A stretch of DNA of 64,000 nucleotides, taken from positions 2,355,550 to 2,419,549 of the forward strand of contig OY725493.1 of assembly GCA_963281255.1 (NCBI GenBank), given 5' to 3'. Origin of the DNA: Aphrocallistes beatrix (Eukaryota > Porifera > Hexactinellida > Sceptrulophora > Aphrocallistidae). Position 1 is the first letter of the stretch. Every line of letters begins with the position of its first letter. Made by a program: the position numbers and the translations under genes. A model generated the notes under the pieces. That model worked only from the letters and a program-made list of their open reading frames with translations, was not told where the DNA came from and did no database searches. This document shows, in pieces, positions 54,186 to 64,000 of this stretch.

Positions 54186-54706
54186 CTTTTGGTCACATTC
54201 AAAGTTTCTATATCGTTGTTTTAAGGATCAAAATGGTTTGAAAATGTTCAACTTAGATCCTTTTCTATCACTTCTTAAAATTTTCCCCCATGCAACCATA
54301 TCTCACTCAGAATCCTATGGTTTAAAACATAGCATTACATCCCTGATCCATATACGTATACAAGCGCCTCTGAATACTATGAAACAGGCCTTAAAGTACC
54401 GTGGGCTATGAGTGATCTGAATAATCCGGAAATTAATCACTAACGTGTTTCTATGGAAATGCAGTGCTAAACTAATCAACCGGATCAATCAAATATATTT
54501 ATGATGATAAAATTTTAAATAATTGACCTTTTGTTATCATACATTCTTTGCCGAACCTGTATTTGGAAATAAAGATGCACAGTTAACATGTTCATTAAGT
54601 AATTTTGCTCCCTTTATAGCTGATTTAATTGTTAAATACTGATGTATCCTGTTTGGCTTCAAATGTCCCAAGTATCAACTTACTTTCTCAACATTATTGG
54701 TATATA

Positions 54707-55509
54707 TGTTATGGGCAATATGAGAAATTGGCCATTTTGCATAATGCCTAGGCAATATGCATAATGCTATTTTCTGAGTCAATATGCATAATGTCCAGAC
54801 AATATGCATAATGCTTCTCTCATTGGACAATATGCATCATGTTCTGATGCAATATAGATAACGAACCCTTTGATTTCGGTCGCTTTTTTGATTGAATTTC
54901 TCTGCCGCTAGTTATATAACACCGGTCGACACAATTCCACTTGTTCAAACATTGGCCTTGCTCCTAGCAAAAAATTATGACTGAATGGGTACGATTAGGC
55001 CATCATTAACTATTATTAGAAACTTATCTCTGCTCCACCGCCCGCATCAAGTTTACTTACCGCTTAACTATAGTTATTATTTAAAACATTACAGTGAATT
55101 TCAACTACACGATATATTTAATAGTTAACGGCTGTGTATAACCCTAACATGCTAAACATATTTAGAAATAGGGTCATTGAAATATTTCCATGTATCAGGC
55201 ACTTCGCATGATGATAACGTAAACAATAATGAGAGAATGATAATGAAATACTACTCAATCATAGGCTATGACTCAATTCACAAAATTGTTACAAATTAAT
55301 TAGTAGAAATAGGCTTTGTTTAGTAAAAATAATGCTGACAACCAGAAAATTTGTATAATGCGTATGGAAAATTGTATTTCGTATATTGTCCAATGAGAGA
55401 AGCATTATGCATATTGTCTGGACATTATGCATATTGACTCAGAAAACAGCATTATGCATATTGTCTGGACATTATGCAAAATGGCCAATTTCTCATATTG
55501 TCCATAACA
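54707..55509. mobile_element. Foldback element with CAATATGCATAATG repeats
   Basis: The arms 54707-54850 and about 55376-55509 are inverted copies. Each has several CAATATGCATAATG units and ends TGTTATGGGCAATATGAG. ACATTATTGGTATATA occurs just left of the element and again 11 bp beyond its right end. It ends about 110 bp upstream of the channel gene start codon. Confidence 0.88.
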
Positions 55510-55618
55510 TATAGTATATAACATTATTGGTATATAAGTAATATGCACAGTAGGGATATTATATAAACTTTCATTATTCTTGCTCATATTCACCAAATAA
55601 GAGAATCAAGTTATCGAG

Positions 55619-58600
55619 ATGAAAAGAGTCTTACTAAAGGTCCAATCGATAAGGGAAAATTATGAGACGTCCTTATTATTAGATGCAAACATGGAACCTG
55701 GAAACAAATCTCAGTACAAATGTAGGAAGATCCATCACATCCTAGATATAGACACGGCTTTTGAAGGTTATGCTGAGATAAATAATTGTCTGAACAATGT
55801 ACTTGATTGGGAAATGACATATCTAGACACGGAATCTATCCCTGCTTTCAAACCATACGATGAAGTCAATACAGACGACCAACAGAGAGAAGTTTCTACT
55901 GATACTGATTCAATCAAACCAAGCCGTTACGTGCCTCTCAAAAGCGCTGCAATTGATCAGTCCGGTTCAGCTGAATACTTGTGGAAAGCCCCGAATGATG
56001 ACAACTGTAAAACATTAGAGAATGATAACATTGATTTAGCAATTCCTCTACCCATTGCACTCGAGCAGCGAAATTGGCCATTGGTGCTGTTGTTACTCGT
56101 ACGTTCTAGAATCTACAATGATGAGCATAGTTATAGGCAGTCACTTCGTGAAGTATTCTTCTTCACTTGTCTCGCAGATTCTTCCCACCTTGCTCTTCTA
56201 TTTGTACACCTTCCACACCTGGATATAACACAGCCCTTTAAATCTGAATTCCTCTTTCGCAAATACCTTGTTCCACTTCTCAGCTCCATTGTATCCCGCA
56301 CATGTCCCATCCCTAACGAGCTCCAGTATACGCACATCTGCTGCATAACCAAACAACACGATGTACTGCAGCTGATCCTAGAACTCAAGTTGGGCAGGTC
56401 TGATGATTTGGATTCCAATCTGCAAACCCCACTCCATATAGCTTGCCTATCTTCTTCCCTGGATTGTGTCAGGTTGCTAATAGATAGTGATGCTAATGTA
56501 AACGCACATAGCATACTTCCCGACATTCCCACTCCTCTCTACTGCGCCATTTTGTCCAAATCTTCTCCTCAGCTCATGATGCTGCTCCTGCAAGCATCAG
56601 CAAATCTTGAATTCAAACATTCCAGCTTTGGGACTACACTGCACTTAGCAGCCACTCTTGGAAATGTGAAGCTTGCGGAAATTCTGATCAGAGAAGGTTC
56701 TGACATCAACTCCCAAGTTTATGTGAACTGGGAAAGTATCGCTTCACTATTCAAGCATAAACGACTGCATCGACAGAGTAGCTCACCACGTAAAAGCATC
56801 AAGTCGAGCCAGGAATTTTTGAATCAGTTCGACAAACGTATCAGTACCCCGCTTATGATAGCTTGTGCTCTTGGAAATATCCAAATCGTGGATTTGCTTT
56901 TGACTAACAATGCAGATATTCATGTTCAAGATTGTCATCAGGATACAGCCATCTTCTATGCTGCAGGTGAATGGTCTTACGGTATTGTAGAAAAATTAAT
57001 CTTGAATGGAGCAGATGTGAATAGTAGAAACTATTTGAATGACACCCCGATGCTACATGCACTGAAAGCCAAACAACATCAACGTAGCGTTAAATCTTGT
57101 TGTCAGCTTTCAGGTGATATCAAGCAACTAATACGTACAATAGAGACATTGGCTAGAAATAGCGCAGATCTTAATTATGAGAATCCTCAGGGGGATTCTT
57201 TCATATCTCTCTTTTTGCAACATTGGATCACCTGCAGTAAACTCCTTGAATTAGCGACAAAATTCGATCTGGACCTTGATATGCCAGATCAAGATGGCAA
57301 GACTCTGTTACTCCACGCGTGTGAACAAGGTCTAAGCAACATTGTACGCGTGTTGTTAATTGATGTCAATACTGAGGTGTCTGATTATGATGGCAACAGT
57401 CCTCTACTGATTGCTTGTGAAAACGGCAATAACGAATTGATCAAACTCCTGCTACAAGTAGGGGCTGATCCATTTCAAGAAAATGCAAATGGATTGTCTC
57501 CATTCATCGTCATAGTAAATCGAGGTAACGCAGATGTACTGGACTTAATATTATTGCCTGGTTACATGCGCTGCGAGCAGTTACGAACTCTTAAATTCCT
57601 TTCTATCCAACCTCCACCGTGGGTAGTTGCTGGCAAGGCCGGTGACGACAGAGTACTCAGCAAGTTAATCAAACACTTATTATGGGACGACGGAATTCCT
57701 TTCAAAGAGATGTTCCGTCAAGGTTTACGTGAAAGCATCTACTGGTGGCTTCTACATCCTGTCTACTTCGTATCGTGTAATCCGAGGCAAAATACTGGTG
57801 AGTTCATTGTTTGCGATACTGCAAGTATCAATATGTACATATACCACAGTCTGCTATATTCATGGCGCAACTAGGCCATTTTAGAGGCACATGCCCCCAT
57901 CTAGTAGTGCTATTGATTATCCTATAATAAGTATAGGCCTGACCATCCAGCCCTCAGAACATACGTAGTCGCACGGAAAACTATATTAATTAACTGCGAT
58001 TACTAACTGCCAGGGCCGGACTGAGGACTGAAATTGTAAAGTGCTTCCAATGTTTTTTAGACTTGTCCAGTGTTGCCAGATGAACTGCTTAGCACAGGGG
58101 TGCTCAAACTTTTAAATCTACGGGCCACATTAAAAATTAGGCTCCGCCTTACGGGCCACAAATCATAGATCGCCTCTGGCTTTAGTTTAATCAATTTTCA
58201 AGCAATACATTTGTAGAGTATCTATAATTATTTCTATATGGTGTTTATAAAAAACAATTATTATCTGTGACGATTGAAGCACGTCAATCTACTGTATATA
58301 CTCGTATATAAATAATGGAAACAAGCGAATTATCCGCGGGCCACAGCGAATGGTCTCGCGGGCCATAGTTTGAGCACCCTTGGCTTAGCATGTTCATGCC
58401 ACATACTTACAAATGTTCATGCCAAGGTAATGCCATACAGCGGTAATTTTTTTGCCAAAACTCAAATGTTCATGTCATCAAAGAAGTATTTTGTCATGTT
58501 CATGCCAAAAGTAATTCTTGCCATGTTTATGTCAAAAACAAAAAGTTCATTCCAAGTTCATGCTAAAAGTAAAAGTTCGTGCCATATTCATATCACAAAT

Positions 58601-61600
58601 CAAAGGTTCATGCCATGTTCATGCCACAACTCAAAAGTTCATGAAATTGGTCAAATCTACGAACTTTGTTCATGATATGGCAACATTGCACTTGTCCCGC
58701 CTAGAATAGATGTTACTCGTTACGTTATGATTGGTAAGCAGTGAAACTTGTCGAATATTAAAAATGATTCGATTAAAAAATCTTATAAACTGTTTGTTTT
58801 TTTTATCACAAGATGCTTATCCAAATTCTAATGGTCCGCTTATAAATTGGCGTAAATAAGCGGCCCAGATTTACAGGGCGGCTCATAAGTTCTGATACAA
58901 GCTTCATTAGGTTAAAATTTTTTATACTCAAATAATCTTAGTTATTATGGTCTTTAGAGATCGTAATTCGAATATTTTCAATGATTTTAAAAGATTTTTC
59001 GAGTCTAAGACCTGGAACTGTGTTTTGTAGGGTGAATTTTATGGAGAAAAAATGTGTCCTGGCACGCAGCGAAAATCGAGAATCAAGGTCACTGCATCTG
59101 TAAAAAATGTCTTCATAATCGATGTTCTATGACGATTTAGCACCAGATACATTTTATTCACCATGGAATTATTTCATAAATCCATTGAATTCATTATCAG
59201 AAACGAGAGAAAGTTATAATTTCACTAGATCAAATTAGGTACATTTAGCAAAATCACCCAAAATTGCACTTTTTTCCACATCACCAAAAATCTGATCCAA
59301 ATGGTTCTCAATATGTACTGATATAAACATTCTTTAATTCTACAAATTTAGAGTGCTCGAGGAAAATGTGAGAGCCAATTTTTCCTAGAATTTGAATACT
59401 CTAGAATGATCATTTGGAAAGCAGTGGGCCCTGATTCTCGATTTTCGCTGCATGCTAGGGCACATTTTTTCTTCATAAAAATCACCATACAAAACATAGT
59501 TCCAGGTCTTAGACTCTAAAAATCTTTTAAAATCATTGAAAATATTCGAATTACGATTTCTAAAGATCATAATAACTAAGATTGTTCGAGTATAAGAAAC
59601 TTGATACCTAATGAAGCTTGGCACATAACTTATGAGCCACCCTGTAGGTCAGCGCTTCTGACAGAACGACATGTGGGCCAGTCCGGCCCTGCTAACTGCC
59701 TTACTTTTCATATTTTTGTCTAGACTATAGTATGTACATATTTGATGCCTCTGATTTCTTTTAGTAACAATCAAATTTTCTGAAATGAAGAAGAAGTATG
59801 CAGGAAACAAGAGTCTCTATCACCTAATCACAGAGAACACCGGATTAGATCTAGGATCACACCCGGTAGTACATGCTTATGTCCATTCTGTCTTCACTTC
59901 TTTTGCGGCTAAATATCTCTGGGTTCGTATATTCTTGAGCATCCTGTTCACCTTTGCTTTGGGATATTTGTTTGCTTCTGATGCTCATTCTCGAAACAAA
60001 ACTGGATATAATACCTCAATCCTCCCAGCTGAATTATTCGTGATTGCCTACTGGTTGAGTAACATAACGTCTGAAGTACTTGAATTTAGCCAGTTACTAG
60101 CTTCTGGTAAAAAACCTAATTCGTATTATTGGAGAAAGCTGCTTTGCAAGCTTGGATTCACAAAGAGAGACTATCACGATGTTATCAAGGCTTACAAAGT
60201 AAAAACTAATGCATTGAAGGGGAGGTTTGAAAAACTCGTGAACCGTCGTCACTTTGTATTATGCGCCTTTTTGAACTACTGCAAAGATGGCTATAATTGG
60301 GTTGAATTAGTCGCCAATCTCTCACTCTTGATGTATTTCTGTATCAGGATATTCCTTGTAATTCATCCCGACTTCAGCCATGGAGATTACCTCTATTACT
60401 TCAGGTTGATAACTTACCTCTTCAATTGTTCTTCCTTCATTAAGTTTATTATCATTCTGTCTCTCTTCGGCGAATACTTACACATTTTATTTCTTATTTT
60501 TAAGAGAGAAGTCCCCAAATTCCTCGTTTTATTTTTAATGACCCTATTCGTCTTTTCTGTGACTTTTATTATCGCACTTCGTATTCCAATTTACTATGAT
60601 ACCAACCAAACAATGAATGGATCTGACACTGGCGAACACATCAATTTGTTTCATTTGAGGGAGTTGGATGGAATATCAGACAATTTCGGCTATCTTCTGC
60701 TTTTCGGTATCAGAACTATGATTGAAGGAGATCAGATTGACTTTAATTTTTACCATAACAAATTCAACTATGTTGCAGCGATAATCTATATCGGATTTGC
60801 GTTCTTAATTCTAATAGTCTACGCGAATTTATTCATTGCCCAACTCTCGGATGCGTATCAATCAGTGAAAGAAAATGCGAGGAGTATTGTTGCCGAGAAC
60901 AGGATGTGTTTTGTGTACAATAATCAAGCTAGGTCAATATTCTCTGCTTGCTTCCGACCTAAAAACGATTTCCTTATTCTGGACGGAGAAAATATTGGAA
61001 AATACTTCGAACAAGGTAAATATAAGTGTGTTACAGTGAAACTTCAAATATTATTATGTAAAATAGCTGAAAATTTCAAGCATTATGCATAATAACCAAG
61101 GTTGAAACCACTTCAACCAAATACTAATTTAACCGAATAATGGTCAGACCAAATAATTTGGTTAACTGAATAATGGTCAGACCAAATAATTTGGTTAACC
61201 GAATAATTTGGTCAACCGAATAATTTGGTTTACCAAATAATAATTTGCATGCTTTCCCAACACAATCACTATATATTCAATATATAAACATTTATACAAA
61301 AATATAATCAAGTATATGTAGGCCTATTAGATGTATTTGTGTTCGGACCACATCATGTTAGAACATGTGATTGTGTTGGGAAAGCATGCAAATTATTCGG
61401 TTGACCAAATTATTTGGTTCTCAACCGAATACCAAATAATGATAATTGGTTACGAACCAAATAACAACTATTTGCAAATAATATTTGGTTAAACCGAATA
61501 ATCAACTATTCGGTTTCAACCCTGATAATAACACACAAAATGCATGAATTTCCCAGGTATTATACATAATAACTGACATTTTTCAGATATTTTACATTAC

Positions 61601-62725
61601 AGAATACTTATATGGCGCTGACTCTAGCGACAATGCTAGCTTAAGAACTCCTGAGATCAGTGATTTTTAGGCCCTATTTCCTCAACTAAAAGCCACCCTC
61701 CCTGCTAGTAAATGCCCCGTTCGACAACCTGAGAGCCATATCTCCTACCCCAAATGCTGCTAAATCGCTCTGAAAGGGACTGCATTCTCCACTGAAAACG
61801 CTGCGTTATTATCGCTAGAGTCACCGCCAGTATTCTGTTTGCATTATAACTGATTTGACGTTTTAAATGTAGCATATGTAGTATACATACAGTCAACATC
61901 TGAATTTTCGAAAATTCGAACAAGATTTTGTTTTTGAAATTTTCAAAATCCGCTTAATCACTTTTCATCAAGAGTTGATAATTATTTCTTCACGTCAAAC
62001 CTAAGTTGACTAATTCATTAAAAAATGGCAAAGAATTATGAATTATTCGAAAAATTCATTCATATAATTCATGATATTTTATTGTAAAAAACTTTCAATT
62101 TTGAATAATTCTTCTCAGGCTTGATGAATTATGAATTATTCGAATTATTCATTAATTCATGAATTAGTCAACTTAGCGTCAAACAAAGAGAAAAAACTTT
62201 TTTATTACACATAACAACTATTTCGTATAGTATCGTGCAAGTACAAGTATTTGAACTTATAAGTTACATTGCTCATGATACGCATATCATTTAAATACAA
62301 TAAATGAACTCTCATTTTCATGTCCCACTAGTGTTAACATTGCAACTTCAATCATGTTTTCCCCTGTATGAACTAGACTGTGTGAACTATTCTTCCTTTC
62401 AAAACCTTCTTGACAGTTTTTATCTTGCTAATTGATCTTTTTAGAGTCAGCACTTCAAGTCCAAGAACTCTTGTTCCCTAGTGATAAGCAGGAATTCACC
62501 GAAGTGTTGGAAACATCTCTGACTGAACTCCGTACTGAGCTGAAAACTACCAACTACAACCAAAGACCAGATGAACAGAAACAGCAGATTGAGCATCTCA
62601 GTCAGAGAGTCGTGAACCTAACAGAAGAGTTGGTGGAATGTAAGCAGGACATTAAAGAACTGTTAGGAGGATTTAAGCAAATGAGAGAACAAATTGAACC
62701 AGCTGATAAACCACTCAGCAACTAA
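55619..62725 (+). CDS. Ankyrin-repeat TRPA-like cation channel, three exons
   Basis: Exons 55619-57797, 59765-61015 and 62445-62725 join with matching phases (all phase 1) and GT-AG sites to 1236 aa. Exon 1 carries about nine ankyrin repeats from roughly residue 260 to 645 (for example TPLHIACLSSSLDCVRLLID and SPLLIACENGNNELIKLLL). Exon 2 holds the membrane part: S1 (YLWVRIFLSILFTFALGYLF), further helices, then a pore loop FGYLLLFGIRTMIEGDQI and S6 (IIYIGFAFLILIVYANLFIA) followed by the QLSDAYQSVKENA linker, in the style of TRPA channels. Exon 3 gives a C-terminal coiled coil (QIEHLSQRVVNLTEELVECK), expected for tetramer assembly. The likely role is a sensory or stress-gated cation channel. 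Both introns contain several MITEs. The TRPA assignment is by architecture; TRPN or a lineage-specific TRP remains possible. Confidence 0.85.
58068..58688. mobile_element. hAT MITE with ATGTTCATGCCA repeats, intron 1
   Basis: The ends CAGTGTTGCCAGAT and ATATGGCAACATTG have flanks GACTTGTC and CACTTGTC (7 of 8). The body has about ten GTTCATGCCA words. A related right end lies near 35150. A younger hAT MITE is inserted at 58095. Confidence 0.85.
58095..58382. mobile_element. hAT MITE (CAGGGGTGCTCAAAC type), nested
   Basis: The ends CAGGGGTGCTCAAACTTTT and AGTTTGAGCACCCTTG have perfect duplications GCTTAGCA (58087-58094, 58383-58390). CGGGCCACA words near both ends are typical of this widespread hAT MITE type. 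Confidence 0.96.
58874..59644. mobile_element. Tc1-type foldback MITE, full copy, intron 1
   Basis: The ends CAGGGCGGCTCATAAGTT and AACTTATGAGCCACCCTG are flanked by TA. The arms are about 250 bp (AAGACCTGGAACT against AGTTCCAGGTCTT). It is the parent copy for the fragment at 4890-5572. Confidence 0.92.
61097..61524. mobile_element. hAT MITE (CAAGGTTGAAACC family), intron 2
   Basis: The ends CAAGGTTGAAACCACTTC and CGGTTTCAACCCTG have perfect duplications ATAATAAC (61089-61096, 61525-61532). Most of the sequence is CCGAATAATTTGGTTAA-type repeats. Confidence 0.96.
62001..62176. mobile_element. hAT MITE (CTAAGTTGACTAATTCAT family), copy 2, intron 2
   Basis: It has perfect duplications CGTCAAAC (61993-62000, 62177-62184), the same ends as 53904-54185 and a 176-bp length. 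Confidence 0.95.
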
Positions 62726-63128
62726 CATGTTTTTACTATGTATTACCTGCAGGATAATATATTTTCAGTATCCTGTGTACATTACTTAGTTGTTGTATCA
62801 TAATTTATTCACCTGTTGAGGTCAAAATACTGCTCCTGGGTCAATTTTTATTTTGTTTAGATTGTATACTACAGGGTGTTGCATAAATATTGATTAGTTA
62901 TATCTTAAACAATCATGAATTCTTTATTTCTTTTCTCTTTTAGTACAACACAATACTCTACTTCATTCATTTTAGGTTTTATTCCGCGTCTCACAATAGT
63001 AAATCGCTTTGAATCATAAATAATAAATATTTTGCAATACAAACCACAAGATAGCTAATGACAGTACAAACAAATCATATAGAAATAAGTGAGTGCTAGA
63101 TTTGAGAGAAGAGCATCTCTTGCACAGG
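62726..63128. other. Convergent intergenic spacer
   Basis: This lies between the channel stop and the Argonaute stop. A solitary MITE-like end CAGGGTGTTGCATAAATATT occurs near 62872. No gene. Confidence 0.5.
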
Positions 63129-64000
63129 CTAAGCCCAGAACATCTTACCAGGCTCAATGCAAGCCTGTACCTCTCTACGCAGACGGTCCCAGTCTATCAT
63201 TGCGGGGTCCTCCCCCCTGACCACCCTAGGATCGAAGTACTTACTGTATCGGTAAGCGATGAGGTCTGCATGGTAGACGGGGGGTGGGATGGACACGGAT
63301 TTGGTGCACCTAGCATAACAATAGCACAGTTGGTAGGTTAGCATGTAGAGTATGTCGGGAGGGAATCTGTTCTCATCGTGCAATACGTGATAATGCGCTG
63401 CCTTAGCCGTCCCTTTAAGCGCTACATGGCTGCAAAGGTAGAAGTCATACTCGAATGGGTGAGTAATCGTATTGTCAAGGTAAGTACCCGGGTTTACGTT
63501 TTCAATTCGCTCCTTCCCATTGACAAACATCTTCATGTGATGACGCTTTTGCACACACACAAGAGTGATAAGGGGGTTGTAATCTAGTGCGATTCTGTGA
63601 CAAGCGCGCTTCAATGCCCTCAACTCTAAATCGATCACAGCCTGGAACTGACCTTCAGACACACCATCTCTGAAACATAGTATCTTCTGACGCCTGTTGC
63701 CGCTTTCAGGTTTGAGTTTACGTAGAAGCTCAAGACACATATCTTCGAATTCTAGAATAACTTCTTGTCGTTGCCTAGGATCGACAGGATTCTTCTGGAA
63801 ACGGCAAGTACTGGCATAACGTGAAAAGGTCGGATCTAGAGCGACACACGCCGCTGCTATCGATGGGAAATCCTGAATTCCTGGTTTGGGGTGGTTGACA
63901 TCAGCGCCTATCACTATCGTGTCTGACAGCAGAGATTTCGTCTTCTCAAATTCAGCGAAGTGATTGATTCCGCCCTGCTTCGCGTTTATTTTCAGACACA
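63129..64000 (-). CDS. AGO: Argonaute (AGO clade), PIWI domain, 5' part outside the window
   Basis: The frame runs from the window edge (CLKINAKQGGINHF) to TAG 63129-63131, about 290 aa covering most of the PIWI domain in one exon. AGO-clade motifs are clear: VIGADVNHP, SRYASTCRFQ, RQEVILEF, CFRDGVSEGQFQAV, KRHHMKMF, DFYLCSHVALKGTAKAAHYHV, LTYQLCYCYARCTKSVSIP and C-terminal MFWA. Catalytic Asp (GADVNHP), Glu (RQEV) and Asp (RDGVSEG) are present. At the fourth position, usually His in YYAHLVA of animal AGO1/2, this protein reads YHADLIA, so the tetrad is DEDD. It should load small RNA and cut or repress target mRNA. PAZ, MID and N domains lie beyond the edge. Confidence 0.96.
   Translation of the reverse strand, partial: CLKINAKQGGINHFAEFEKTKSLLSDTIVIGADVNHPKPGIQDFPSIAAACVALDPTFSRYASTCRFQKNPVDPRQRQEVILEFEDMCLELLRKLKPESGNRRQKILCFRDGVSEGQFQAVIDLELRALKRACHRIALDYNPLITLVCVQKRHHMKMFVNGKERIENVNPGTYLDNTITHPFEYDFYLCSHVALKGTAKAAHYHVLHDENRFPPDILYMLTYQLCYCYARCTKSVSIPPPVYHADLIAYRYSKYFDPRVVRGEDPAMIDWDRLRREVQACIEPGKMFWA

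Noticed and set aside
1-64000. tRNA, rRNA or snRNA genes
   Set aside because: No cloverleaf with A and B box sequences or other structured RNA gene was convincing by eye; a covariance-model scan was not possible here.

Overview
The window is AT-rich nuclear DNA from an animal, most likely a marine invertebrate and not a vertebrate. The evidence is GT-AG introns, an animal-type AAATAAA poly(A) site, and a gene set of SMARCD/BAF60, an Argonaute, a copper type II DOMON monooxygenase, a TRPA-like channel, the gamete fusogen HAP2 and a very-large-GTPase (VLIG/GVIN) relative. HAP2, a candidate gustatory-receptor-like protein and a VLIG protein with a VWA tail would suit a sponge, cnidarian or similar lineage. 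I cannot place the species.

Layout. 1-9.2 kb is almost entirely transposon debris: an internally deleted hAT element, pogo/Tc1-type MITEs, several copies of one GC-ended repeat (called family A here) and one GIY-YIG ORF. 9.3-13.7 kb holds a four-exon DBH/MOXD1-like gene (+). 14.2-19.5 kb holds three intronless minus-strand genes about 200 bp apart: a coiled-coil protein, HAP2 and SMARCD; the last two are clearly more GC-rich than their surroundings. 19.9-22.9 kb is a 2.9-kb long-inverted-repeat element with other elements nested in it. 22.9-28.5 kb has one small gene for a putatively lipidated protein, a truncated tandem copy of its 5' end, and repeats. 28.9-32.5 kb holds a dead LINE cut by a hAT MITE, then a long-TIR element with G-run repeats whose cargo is an OTU-protease ORF, itself cut by another hAT MITE. 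33.3-34.8 kb holds a multi-pass membrane protein, probably gustatory-receptor-like. 37.2-44.0 kb is a giant VLIG-type GTPase reading frame (-) broken by two in-frame TAA codons. 45.3-53.5 kb is nested MITEs, a disrupted THAP exon, a Tc1/mariner corpse and a broken zinc-cysteine protein gene. 55.6-62.7 kb holds a three-exon ankyrin/TRPA-like channel (+) whose introns are full of hAT MITEs. The window ends inside an Argonaute PIWI domain (-).

The host genes look independent of one another and show no pathway clustering. The strongest theme is hAT activity: thirteen insertions can be delimited to the base by 8-bp target duplications (ten perfect, three with one mismatch or small indel), several nested inside one another and three landing in reading frames. 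The most unusual items are the OTU-bearing long-TIR element, the VLIG protein with HTH-like N-terminus and degenerate VWA tail, the Argonaute with Asp in place of the fourth catalytic residue His, and a repeat family that carries CRE/AP-1 palindromes to many sites.
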